The notes under the pieces were generated by a model. That model was given only the letters and a program-made list of their open reading frames with translations. It was not told where the DNA came from and searched no databases. The translations under genes and the position numbers were made by a program. From assembly GCF_900188455.1 (NCBI RefSeq), contig NZ_FZOL01000017.1, positions 1 to 64,000 on the forward strand: a DNA stretch of 64,000 bases, in the 5' to 3' direction. Within the stretch, counting starts at the first letter, position 1; each line of letters opens with the position of its first letter. The DNA is from Pseudomonas japonica. Its GTDB lineage: Bacteria > Pseudomonadota > Gammaproteobacteria > Pseudomonadales > Pseudomonadaceae. Below are positions 54,428-62,659 of this stretch, piece by piece.

Positions 54428-55105
54428 TTAACCGTTGCGGATTTCTTCGAGGTAGTTGTAGATCGTGTAGCGACTGACACCCAGCGCCGCCGCGGCTTTC
54501 TCCACCGCGCCCTTGACGATGAACAGCCCGCCGTCGTGCATCTGCCGCACCGCTTCGAGCTTCTGCGCCTTGCCGAAACGCACGCCACGCTGGCGGGCGT
54601 CCTGCAGCGCGCCGTCGATGATGCGGTTCATCAGCTGTTCCAGGTCCGGGGCCTCGGCGGGCGTTGGCGGCGGTTCTTCCGCGCTGCCAAGCAACTGCTC
54701 CAGGCAAGCCTGGGCGGCGGCGATACCGCTGAGGTCGCTGTTCACGCAGAGACTGGCGAAGGGCTCGCCGCCGGCATCGCGGAACACCGCGGTAGCGCTG
54801 CGAAAGGTTTTGCCATCGTGGCCCTGGGTCGGGTAGTTGCCGATCACCACCGGGGTCTGGCTGCCCTTCTCCATCGCCGCCCGCAGCACGGCGTCGAAAC
54901 CGCGGTCATGGCGCGGGCCGGCTAGGATCGGGCTACCGACCCGGCGGCCGCTGATATGACCGTTGACGATGGCCAGCACCGAATGTTCCGGTCGGGTCAG
55001 GTCGTGCAGGACCACTTCGGTGTTGCGGCCCAGGACGGTGCCGAGCATGCGCACGGTGGCATGGAGCACGTCGAGGACCAGTTGACGTTCTGGGGCGGCA
55101 GGCAT
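54428..55105 (-). CDS. YheO/DauR-like transcriptional regulator
   Basis: A 225-residue protein with a PAS-like YheO domain (LGRNTEVVLHDLTRPEHSVL near residue 25, then GNYPTQGHDGKTFRSATAVF) and a C-terminal HTH_22 (AVEKAAAALGVSRYTIYNYL near 200). This is the architecture of DauR, which controls D-arginine use in Pseudomonas. It is the first gene of the operon with the PhzF-like and PLP genes, 10 bp ahead of the former, and likely controls it in response to an amino acid-like ligand. Confidence 0.85.
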   Translation of the reverse strand: MPAAPERQLVLDVLHATVRMLGTVLGRNTEVVLHDLTRPEHSVLAIVNGHISGRRVGSPILAGPRHDRGFDAVLRAAMEKGSQTPVVIGNYPTQGHDGKTFRSATAVFRDAGGEPFASLCVNSDLSGIAAAQACLEQLLGSAEEPPPTPAEAPDLEQLMNRIIDGALQDARQRGVRFGKAQKLEAVRQMHDGGLFIVKGAVEKAAAALGVSRYTIYNYLEEIRNG

Positions 55106-55183
55106 GGGACTGTCCGGGAGGGCTGGACAGGCAAAATATCAACAGAGAGTTTAATTTTCAACAAATCATCGTAGAAACTTCGA

Positions 55184-55762
55184 TCAGGACTGCTCCACAT
55201 CCAGCGCCTCGCCGATCGCATAGAAGTGCCCACCGGCCACGTAATGCAGGCTGCGCAGCGCCGGATCGGCCTTTTCGAACACCCAGTGCCCCTCCACGAA
55301 CACCCGCTCGTCCGCCCAGGCGCCCACCACTTCGGCGATGAACAGATCGTAGGTGGTCTGGTTGTGGGGCTCGTCGATCACCCGGCACATCAGCCATGCC
55401 GAGCATCCGGCCACCAGTGGCGCCGGATAGCCGTCGACGCGAAACAGCTCGACGCCGGCCTGGTCGAGCTTGTCCGGCTGCTCGGCCAGGCTGTGGCTGC
55501 CGACCTGGTGAGTCAGTTGCAACTGCCCGGCATTGGGCACCTGCAGCACCATCCAGCCGCTGTTTTCCACCAGTGCGCGGGTGCGAGTGATCTTGTCGAT
55601 GACCACGGTGACCTTGGGCGGATCGAAGTCCAGGGCGCAGGCCCAGGCGGCGGCCATGACGTTGTCGACGCCGGCGTGGCTGGCGGATACCAGGACGGTC
55701 GGGCCGTGGTTCAGGAGGCGGTAGGCTTTTTTCAGGTCGACAGGGTGGAAGTGGGGAGACAT
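55184..55762 (-). CDS. Flavin reductase-like domain protein
   Basis: A 192-residue protein from the ATG at 55762. It has the FMN-binding split-barrel pattern: YRLLNHGPTVLVSASHAG near residue 15, then NVMAAAWACALDFDPPKVTV and TRALVENSGWMVLQVPN. The family binds FMN and either reduces it with NAD(P)H for a monooxygenase or acts as an oxidoreductase. It lies at the downstream end of the minus-strand catabolic cluster, separated from the DUF35-MaoC gene by a REP element. Confidence 0.78.
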   Translation of the reverse strand: MSPHFHPVDLKKAYRLLNHGPTVLVSASHAGVDNVMAAAWACALDFDPPKVTVVIDKITRTRALVENSGWMVLQVPNAGQLQLTHQVGSHSLAEQPDKLDQAGVELFRVDGYPAPLVAGCSAWLMCRVIDEPHNQTTYDLFIAEVVGAWADERVFVEGHWVFEKADPALRSLHYVAGGHFYAIGEALDVEQS

Positions 55763-55785
55763 TCGGAACCTCGGTGTCAGTGGTG

Positions 55786-55851
55786 GGACCGCGTTGCGGT
55801 CCTTCGCGAGCCAGCTCGCTCCCACAAGGATCGCGGGAGCGAGCTCGCGAA
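55786..55851. repeat. Paired REP element
   Basis: A hairpin GGACCGC-GTT-GCGGTCC (55786-55802) is followed by TTCGCGAGCCAGCTCGCTCC (55803-55822) and, in inverted order, CGGGAGCGAGCTCGCGAA (55834-55851). This is the REP type frequent between genes of P. putida/P. fluorescens-group genomes. It sits between two co-directional genes. Confidence 0.8.
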
Positions 55852-55858
55852 TACTGAC

Positions 55859-56800
55859 TCAACCGCGGTACAGAATCACCAGGTCATTGATCACCGAAGG
55901 CCGCTCCTGCCCCAGCACGTGGATATTGATCTCCAGGGTCAACTGCGTGCCGCGTCCGAGCAGTTCCACGCTCTTGACCCGCGCCCGCGAGTGAATCCGT
56001 GCCCCCGCCGGCACCGGCGCGGGGAAGCGCAGACGGTCCGAACCATAGTTGATCTGGGTGCTGAAACCGCTGATCTCGAAGCCCAGCGCCAGCTTCATCC
56101 GCGACTGCAGCACCTGGACCAGCGCGCCATGGGCGATGGTGCCGCCAAACGGGCTGTGCAATCGCGCCCGCTCGGGATCGGTGTGAATCCAGTAGTCGTC
56201 CCCGGACAACTGGGCGAAGGCATCGATCAACGCCTGGTCGACCACGATCACATTGCTCCAGTCGCTGAAACTGTCGCTGACCAGCGCCTGCAACGCCGCG
56301 GCATCATTGAAGTCGATGCGGGTGACCGCCGGCGCCTCGACCTCGACCGCCGCTGCCAGCCCCGGCAACGGTTCCAGCGCCGCGGCGTGCTTGTCGACGG
56401 CGGTAAAGCGCAGCAGGCGATTGCCCTTGCCGTCGACCTCGGCGAATACCGGCTGCAGTGCCATGCCGACGTGGATCTCGTCCTCGTTGAGGCCGACCAG
56501 GGTGGTGTTGATCCGCACCCCTTCGGCCAGCTCCACCACCGCCAGCTTCTGCGGCATCTCGTCGGCGAAGTCCGGCAAGGTCGCAATCCGCGTCAGGGTG
56601 AAGCTGTACAGCGTCGCCCTGCCCTGCACCTCGCGCCAGGCCAGGTCGTGGGCCAGGCATTGCGGGCAGTGCCGGCGCGGATAGAACACCCAGTGCGCAC
56701 AGGCATTGCACTGCTGGATCAGCAGGCGGCGGGCCTTCAGGCCTTCCCAGAACGGCGCGGAAATTTCCGTGGCGACGGGCATCGGTTTGTTGTTGGACAT
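55859..56800 (-). CDS. Zn-ribbon/OB-fold (DUF35) fused to a MaoC-like hydratase domain
   Basis: A 313-residue fusion. The N-terminal 130 residues are DUF35: CNACAHWVFYPRRHCPQC near residue 31 (four zinc-binding Cys) and an OB-fold (YSFTLTRIATLPDF). The C-terminal half is a MaoC hot-dog domain with FAQLSGDDYWIHTDPERA near 202 (Asp and His of the hydratase motif) and FGGTIAHGALVQVL. In steroid side-chain degradation, DUF35 and MaoC proteins (ChsH1/ChsH2) work with an Ltp2-type thiolase, and the next gene upstream encodes such a thiolase, with 3 bp between them. It probably hydrates an enoyl-CoA. Confidence 0.85.
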   Translation of the reverse strand: MSNNKPMPVATEISAPFWEGLKARRLLIQQCNACAHWVFYPRRHCPQCLAHDLAWREVQGRATLYSFTLTRIATLPDFADEMPQKLAVVELAEGVRINTTLVGLNEDEIHVGMALQPVFAEVDGKGNRLLRFTAVDKHAAALEPLPGLAAAVEVEAPAVTRIDFNDAAALQALVSDSFSDWSNVIVVDQALIDAFAQLSGDDYWIHTDPERARLHSPFGGTIAHGALVQVLQSRMKLALGFEISGFSTQINYGSDRLRFPAPVPAGARIHSRARVKSVELLGRGTQLTLEINIHVLGQERPSVINDLVILYRG

Positions 56801-56803
56801 CGC

Positions 56804-58015
56804 TCAAGCTCCCTGAAGAATCAATGCGCCCTGCTCGCTCATCACGCCGCCGGTACCGGAGACGTAGACGCTGTCGCAGCGCTGCAACTGGCGCTCGCCG
56901 GCGGCGCCGGCAATCTGCGTCACCGCTTCGATCACCTGCGACATGCCGCCGGCCGAGCCGGCCTGGCCGAAACTGAGCTGGCCGCCATGGGTGTTCATGG
57001 GGAAATCGCCGCGGAAGGTCAGGTCGTGTTCGCGAACGAACGCCATGCCCTCGCCCTTGCCGCAGAAACCGGCGTCTTCCAGGGTCAGCAAGGCGGTGAT
57101 GGTGTAGCAGTCGTAGATCTGCGCCGCGTGCATGTCGGCCGGTTTCAAGCCGGCCATGGCGAAGGCTCGCTGCGAGGCCGGGCCGATCGGCGTGTGCAGC
57201 ATGTCCTCGGCATAGGACGGCGACTTGAACGCCAGGTGTTCGCCGAAGCCGGTGACGAAGGCCGGACGCTTGCGGGCCCGCGCGGCCACTTCCTTCGAGG
57301 CGATGATCATCGCCGCGCCACCGGCCACCGGCATGACGATCTCCAGCACATGCAGCGGGTCGGCGACCCTGCGGCTGGCCAGCACCTGCTCCACGCTCAG
57401 TGGCTGGCCGAAGAACATCGCCTCCGGGTTGGCCTGGGCGTTGGTCCGTTGGTCCACGGCGATCTTGGCCATGGCCCGCGGGTCGTAGCCGTACTGCGCG
57501 GCATAGCGCTGGGCGATCATGGCGTAGCCAGTGTTCTGCCCCATGTGCCCGTAAGGCAGGTCGAACTCCGCCTCCGGTGCACCGAACGCCGTGCTGTGGC
57601 CGCCGAAACGCATGGCCCGGGCCATCCAGCTCGGGTCTTCGTCCGGGCCCAACGGCGCCATGCGCGCCGGCAGCACGCACAGCACCGCCTGGCACAGGCC
57701 CAGTTCGATGGCGGCGGCGGCGCGCCAGACCATGCCCACCGAGGTGCAGCCGCCGAGGTCCACCACTTCGGCGAAGTTCAGCCGCAGGCCGAGGTATTCC
57801 GCGGCCATGGCCGGGACGAACACCGAGGCTTCGTGAAACTGCGGGCCGTTGATCACCAGGCCGTCGAGGTCTTGCGCGCTCAGGCCGGCATCGCGCAAGG
57901 CGCGGGCGGCGAGGTCGGCGACCTGCTCCAGGTGGAACATCTTCGGCGCCGTGGCGTACTTCTCCGGCTTGTATTGCGCGGTGCCAACAATGGCCGCGTG
58001 CCCTTTGAGGCCCAT
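56804..58015 (-). CDS. Lipid-transfer-type thiolase family protein (Ltp2/SCP2-like)
   Basis: A 403-residue thiolase-fold protein with GGGAGGAAAC before its ATG. It has VVDLGGCTSVGMVWRAA near residue 83, PVAGGAAMIIASKE near 228, AAQIYDCYTITALLTLED near 305 and FPMNTHGGQLSFGQAGSAGG near 343. This pattern belongs to the non-decarboxylating lipid-transfer group, whose Ltp2 member acts as a retro-aldolase with a DUF35 protein. Neighbouring DUF35-MaoC and acyl-CoA synthetase genes support a role in CoA-thioester chain shortening. Confidence 0.82.
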   Translation of the reverse strand: MGLKGHAAIVGTAQYKPEKYATAPKMFHLEQVADLAARALRDAGLSAQDLDGLVINGPQFHEASVFVPAMAAEYLGLRLNFAEVVDLGGCTSVGMVWRAAAAIELGLCQAVLCVLPARMAPLGPDEDPSWMARAMRFGGHSTAFGAPEAEFDLPYGHMGQNTGYAMIAQRYAAQYGYDPRAMAKIAVDQRTNAQANPEAMFFGQPLSVEQVLASRRVADPLHVLEIVMPVAGGAAMIIASKEVAARARKRPAFVTGFGEHLAFKSPSYAEDMLHTPIGPASQRAFAMAGLKPADMHAAQIYDCYTITALLTLEDAGFCGKGEGMAFVREHDLTFRGDFPMNTHGGQLSFGQAGSAGGMSQVIEAVTQIAGAAGERQLQRCDSVYVSGTGGVMSEQGALILQGA

Positions 58016-58068
58016 GTTTCCTCCCTGCCCGGGCCCCCTGGCCCGGGTGTCGTGTCGATGGATGTGGA

Positions 58069-59733
58069 TCAGAAACTGTACTTCATGGAGAAGGTGGCGT
58101 AGTCGCGGTCGGCGAATGGCCGCTTGATCGGGTCCGGCGAGCCCAGGTAGCCGGTATAGTTGAGGCCGACTTCGAGGTTGCCCAGGTACTTGAAGGTGGT
58201 GCCTACGCTGATGCGTCGGTCGCCCTGCACCCCGGAGATGCTTCCGGACATGGGTGTCGAGCCGCTGAACACGTTGGAGAAGCGCACTGGCACTTCCAGA
58301 TCCCAGCCCTGGAAAACCCCCGGATAACTGAACGATGCGCCCAGGGTGTAGGCGCTGGCCGTGCGGCTGCGCCAGGCGGACGAGGTCTTGTAGCTGTAGT
58401 CATCGGACTCTCCCACCATGCCGGCCAGCGACGGCAGCAGGTTGACGCCTTGCAGGTTGGGCGCCGCCGAAGTGGCGTCGACGCTGTCGGCCCGCACATG
58501 AATGATTTCCCCGGTCAGGGTGGTCTGGCTGGCCCACGGCCGGTCGCCCAGCACGCGCATGGCCGAGAGTTGCATCTGCTGGCCCTTGCCGCGGGCCGGG
58601 ACCGGGCCGAGGCCGGTGTTGACCATGATCGGTGCGCCGTCGCGGTACGACCATTCGCCGCCGACCTGCACCTCGCCGATCTTGGTCGAGGCGCTGATCC
58701 CGGTGAGCTTGATGTCCTCGAAATACTTGACCCGGTAGCCATTGGCGGCGAAGGCATACAGGCCGCCGCCCACCGGCAGCGGGTTGTAGCCGACCAGGGC
58801 GGTGGCCGGGTTCTTGTCGTGGTAGTTGACGTGGAACAGCGACATCTCGATCGCCGGCACCGGCCGGAAGCGCACCTGCACGCCCCACTGGCCGCTGTCG
58901 CGCGGCTCGTCGGTGCCGCGGTAGGCAACGCGCCCGGTCGGCGTGATGAGGAACTCGCGCCCCGGCCCGATCACATCGCTGCTCGACAGGTAGCTGCCCA
59001 CCGGCGGCAGTTCGGTGCCCTTCCATTCGTACTGCACGTAGGCGCCGAAGGTGATCTGCGGATTGAGACGGAACGAGGCGGACACCTGCCCCACCGGCAG
59101 CAGCACTTCCTTGACCTCCACACCGGGCTGCGCGGCTTTCACCGCATCGGAGGGGTTCTGCACGCCATTGACCCCGGGGTAGTACAGGCTCTCGCCCCAG
59201 GACTCGATGTGCCGGCCGGCCTTGACGTCGAGCATGGTGTCGTTGTCGAAGCGCCAGCCACCGAACACGTAGGCATCCAGCAGGCGCGTGCGGCCGCCAC
59301 TGTAGTAGCGGGTGCGGCTGGTGAACTCGTCGTTGTCGCCACTCTTGTTCACCGTTGCCGGCGAGTCGTTGTCGTTGCCCTTGTGGTAGACGTCGTCGTA
59401 GAAGGTACTGGCGCGCACCACCGCGCCGTAGTTGTCCTTGCGCAGAATCATCTCGCCCAGCGCGCCGATGCGGTGGGTGGTCAGCGCGCCACGGTCGAAG
59501 TTGCGGTTGGCGTCGTCGGCGTTGACCCCCAGCAGGCGGTCGCTCTGCTTGCCGAGACGTGTGCCGATGCCGTAGCTGGTGGTCACCGACCAGTCGATGG
59601 TGGTGCCATCGTCGAACTCGAGGGTCTCCCCGGCCGAAACCTGGGTCGCCACCAGGGCGATGGCCGTGGCCAGGCCGCTGAGCTGAAGCCCTCGTGAGCC
59701 AAGGCCAGGCGTTTTCTTGTTGTTATCGATCAC
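58069..59733 (-). CDS. DUF1302 outer-membrane protein
   Basis: A 554-residue protein from a GTG with CAGGAGA upstream. An N-terminal signal peptide is visible (LSGLATAIALVATQVSAGE, cleavage after SAG or nearby), and the mature sequence starts with a DUF1302 region (LEFDDGTTIDWSVTTSYGIG), with alternating aromatic/hydrophobic strands and a terminal Phe (FSMKYSF) expected of an outer-membrane barrel. DUF1302 proteins commonly accompany catabolic clusters for terpenes and steroids in Pseudomonas. It could be the uptake channel for the cluster's substrate. Confidence 0.85.
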   Translation of the reverse strand: MIDNNKKTPGLGSRGLQLSGLATAIALVATQVSAGETLEFDDGTTIDWSVTTSYGIGTRLGKQSDRLLGVNADDANRNFDRGALTTHRIGALGEMILRKDNYGAVVRASTFYDDVYHKGNDNDSPATVNKSGDNDEFTSRTRYYSGGRTRLLDAYVFGGWRFDNDTMLDVKAGRHIESWGESLYYPGVNGVQNPSDAVKAAQPGVEVKEVLLPVGQVSASFRLNPQITFGAYVQYEWKGTELPPVGSYLSSSDVIGPGREFLITPTGRVAYRGTDEPRDSGQWGVQVRFRPVPAIEMSLFHVNYHDKNPATALVGYNPLPVGGGLYAFAANGYRVKYFEDIKLTGISASTKIGEVQVGGEWSYRDGAPIMVNTGLGPVPARGKGQQMQLSAMRVLGDRPWASQTTLTGEIIHVRADSVDATSAAPNLQGVNLLPSLAGMVGESDDYSYKTSSAWRSRTASAYTLGASFSYPGVFQGWDLEVPVRFSNVFSGSTPMSGSISGVQGDRRISVGTTFKYLGNLEVGLNYTGYLGSPDPIKRPFADRDYATFSMKYSF

Positions 59734-59772
59734 ACTGACTCTCCTGTTGGGCAGCCGTTCCGGCCGCCGGTT

Positions 59773-60831
59773 TTAGGCAAGGTTGGCGCGGCGCCGGTAG
59801 CGATACAGGCCGCCGTCCTCCTCGCGAAGCAGCAGCCCTTCGGCCATGAGGTAGTTGGCATGGGCGAGGGTTTCGCCCAGCGCCATCAGTTCGTCGAAGC
59901 GCCCGCTCAGCCGGGGAAACAGCACGCCCATCAGCTCGCGCGCGGTGCGCGGTTCGGCGCAGCTGTCGAGCAGGTGCGCGAGGTGGGCGCGGTGGTGCGC
60001 CGCCAGTTGTTCCAGGCGCGCATGCAGGTTGCGGAACGGCCGTTCGTGAGCCGGCAGGACCAGGACGTCGTCCGGCACGCCGCGCAGTTGCTCGATGGAC
60101 GCCAGCCAGTCGCGCAGCGGATCGGCATCCGGCTCGGTGGCATGCACGCCCACCGTGGAGGTGATCCGCGGCAGCACCTGGTCGCCGGAAATCAGCAGGC
60201 GGTCGGCGGCGCTGTACAGGCAGACGTGCTCCGGCGAATGCCCGCGCCCCACCCTCACCTGCCAGTCCCGCGTGCCGATGCGCAGGCACTGGCCATCGCG
60301 CAGGCGCCGATAGCTGTTGAAGTGCAACGGACGGAAATGCCCGTCCTGGATGAGCCGGTACATCTCGCCGGCCTGCGCCGCGGTGAAACCGGCACGGGTG
60401 TAGTAGTCGAGGAAATCCCAGCCCGGCGCGTCGCCTTCCGGCACCTTGACGTACAGCGCCTGGTACTCCGCCTCGCTCATCAGGATCGGGCAACGGAAGC
60501 GCTCGGCCAGCCAGCCGGCGACCCCGGCATGGTCGGAATGGAAATGGCTGCAGATCACCGCGCGCAGCGGCAGACCGGCGCATGGCCCGGCCAGTACCGC
60601 GTCCCACACCGCGCGGGTCTGCGCGGTGTTCATCCCGGTATCCAGCGCCACCCAGCCGTCGCCATCGCGCAGCAGGTACAGGTTGATATGGTCGAGCCGG
60701 AACGGCAGCGGCATGCGCAGCCACAGCACGCCGTCCGCCACCTCGCGCACCGTGCCGCTGTCCGGGGCCTGCGGCCAGGGATAGCGCAGGCCGTCGCGCA
60801 GCTCGTGGCCGTTCGCGTCGAGTTCAGCCAT
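59773..60831 (-). CDS. MBL-fold metallohydrolase
   Basis: A 352-residue protein from the ATG at 60831. The metal-binding motif is ICSHFHSDHAGVAGW near residue 86 (H-x-H-x-D-H), with GRGHSPEHVCLY near 185 (His) and LISGDQVLPRIT (Asp). The fold belongs to the glyoxalase II/beta-lactamase superfamily; in such clusters it may hydrolyse a CoA thioester. It overlaps the acyl-CoA synthetase gene by 8 bp. Confidence 0.85.
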   Translation of the reverse strand: MAELDANGHELRDGLRYPWPQAPDSGTVREVADGVLWLRMPLPFRLDHINLYLLRDGDGWVALDTGMNTAQTRAVWDAVLAGPCAGLPLRAVICSHFHSDHAGVAGWLAERFRCPILMSEAEYQALYVKVPEGDAPGWDFLDYYTRAGFTAAQAGEMYRLIQDGHFRPLHFNSYRRLRDGQCLRIGTRDWQVRVGRGHSPEHVCLYSAADRLLISGDQVLPRITSTVGVHATEPDADPLRDWLASIEQLRGVPDDVLVLPAHERPFRNLHARLEQLAAHHRAHLAHLLDSCAEPRTARELMGVLFPRLSGRFDELMALGETLAHANYLMAEGLLLREEDGGLYRYRRRANLA

Positions 60832-62659
60832 GATCGGCGACCGCGAAAGGCGCCAGTTCCAGGCGCTGCAGCAGTTCCGGCGAATACGGCTGGTAGCTGC
60901 GGGTGCTTTCGTCACGGATGAACAACGGATCGGTGCACGCCTGGGGGCTGTAGCCCTGGCGCTGCAGATCGACCTTGCGCAGCTTGAAGGTGCTGGTCAG
61001 GTCCGCCGCCGCGCTGACCCTGACGAACACCGGCGCGGCATAGCGCGGCAGACGGGATTCGCTCAGCTGGTACAGGGCCTGCGGATCGAACGCCTGCCCC
61101 GCCTGCATCAGCACCGCGGCCATGCCCGCGCGCCCCTCGTGCCCCGGCACCTGCACACCGTAGATGTTGATCAGTTCCAGGCCATGCAGGTCGCCGAGGG
61201 CATCGGCCACTTCCTGGGTCGAGACGTTCTCGCTCTTCCAGCGGAAGGTGTCGCCGATGCGGTCGACGAAATAGCAGTAGCCATCGGCGTCCTCGCGCAG
61301 CAGGTCGCCGGAGCTCCACCAGGCATCGCCTTCGCGCAGCACATTGCGGCGGATCTTGCTTTCGCTGGCGGCGGCCGAGGTGTAGCCCTCGAAGCGCCCG
61401 CCGCCGATATCCGGATGATCGACGATGAAGCCCATGGCCTCGCCGACCTCGCCCACTTCGGCGAGCTGATAGAAGCCGTTTTCGTCGCGGGGATGGCAGT
61501 CGTTCTCGATGTCGTAGCGGATCAGGCGCAGGTTGGTGCGGCCCCAGTCCGGCACGCGGCCGCAGGAACCCGGGTAGTTGTCGACATTGATCAGGTTGGT
61601 GTTGGCCTCGGTGGCGCCCCAGCCCTCGAAGACCTGGATCGGGCCGAAACGCTCGATCCAGCGCTGCCACGACTCCGGGGTCAGGCCGGCGCCGAGCATG
61701 CAGCGCAGGCTGTGCTGGCGTTCGCCGGGCTGCGCGGGGCGATTGAGCAGGTAGCGGCAGATTTCGCCGATGTACTGGAACACCGTGATGCCGTGGCGGT
61801 TCACATCGCGCCAGAACTCGCTGACGCTGAACTTGCGCCGCACCACGATACTGGCCCCGGCGCGCAGCGCGGTGGAGGTCACCGAGGTGGCGGCGGCGCC
61901 GTGGTACAGCGGCAGGCAGCAATAGAAGACGTCCGCGCAGGTGGCGTCCAGGGTGACTTCCATCACGTCGCCGGACGACAGCCAGCGCATGTGGCTGTAG
62001 CGCGCCGCCTTGGGCAGGCCGGTGGTGCCGGAGGTGAAGATCAGCAGGGTCGGCGTCTGCGCCTCGATCCGCGCGCGGATATCCCGCGGGAAGGTCGTGC
62101 GCGGTGCGCTGTCCAGACGGCTGGCGAACTGCCGGTCGATGAACGCGGGGATCGTACCCGGCCACGGGTTTTCCGCATCGGCCACCAGCCAGTAGGCCAG
62201 TGCCGGCAAGTCACCGGTCCGCAGCAGATTGCCCAGGCACTCCTCGCCGATCACCAACGCTTTCGCCGCGGTGGTGGCCAGCGCATGCAGCAGCGGTTTG
62301 CCACTGACCTGGGTATTGATGAGCGCCACCACCACGCCGAGCTTGACCAGGCCGAACCAGGCGCTGAAGAACGCCGGACGGTTCTCCATGGCGATGGCGC
62401 AGACGTCGCCGGCGCGCAGGCCCTTGGCGTAGAAGGTGTGCGCCATCTGGTTGGCGCGGGCATCCATTTCGGCGTAGCTCAGCACTTCGTCGCCGTAGAT
62501 CAGCAGGGGCCGCTCGGCGAAGCGCTCGGCCTGCTGTTCCAGGCGATCGGCCAGGCTGTAAAGGTCCGCCGGTTTGATCTGCGCGCTGGCCGCGGAACGA
62601 CGGTCGAGCAGCGCCTGGGTCTGTTCCCGCGGCACCACGATGCTCGCTGGCAGGTTCAT
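60824..62659 (-). CDS. Long/very-long-chain acyl-CoA synthetase (FATP-like)
   Basis: A 611-residue AMP-forming enzyme from the ATG at 62659; the frame upstream is longer but overlaps the OYE gene. AMP-binding motifs are IFTSGTTGLPKAARYSHM near residue 208 (P-loop), VFEGWGATEANTNL near 350 (A5), WWSSGDLLREDADGYCYFVD near 456 (A7) and DRIGDTFRWKSENVSTQEV (A8). The layout is that of the bile-acid/very-long-chain group. It would activate the cluster's acid substrate with CoA. It overlaps its upstream neighbour by 4 bp and the MBL gene by 8 bp. Confidence 0.87.
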   Translation of the reverse strand: MNLPASIVVPREQTQALLDRRSAASAQIKPADLYSLADRLEQQAERFAERPLLIYGDEVLSYAEMDARANQMAHTFYAKGLRAGDVCAIAMENRPAFFSAWFGLVKLGVVVALINTQVSGKPLLHALATTAAKALVIGEECLGNLLRTGDLPALAYWLVADAENPWPGTIPAFIDRQFASRLDSAPRTTFPRDIRARIEAQTPTLLIFTSGTTGLPKAARYSHMRWLSSGDVMEVTLDATCADVFYCCLPLYHGAAATSVTSTALRAGASIVVRRKFSVSEFWRDVNRHGITVFQYIGEICRYLLNRPAQPGERQHSLRCMLGAGLTPESWQRWIERFGPIQVFEGWGATEANTNLINVDNYPGSCGRVPDWGRTNLRLIRYDIENDCHPRDENGFYQLAEVGEVGEAMGFIVDHPDIGGGRFEGYTSAAASESKIRRNVLREGDAWWSSGDLLREDADGYCYFVDRIGDTFRWKSENVSTQEVADALGDLHGLELINIYGVQVPGHEGRAGMAAVLMQAGQAFDPQALYQLSESRLPRYAAPVFVRVSAAADLTSTFKLRKVDLQRQGYSPQACTDPLFIRDESTRSYQPYSPELLQRLELAPFAVADHG

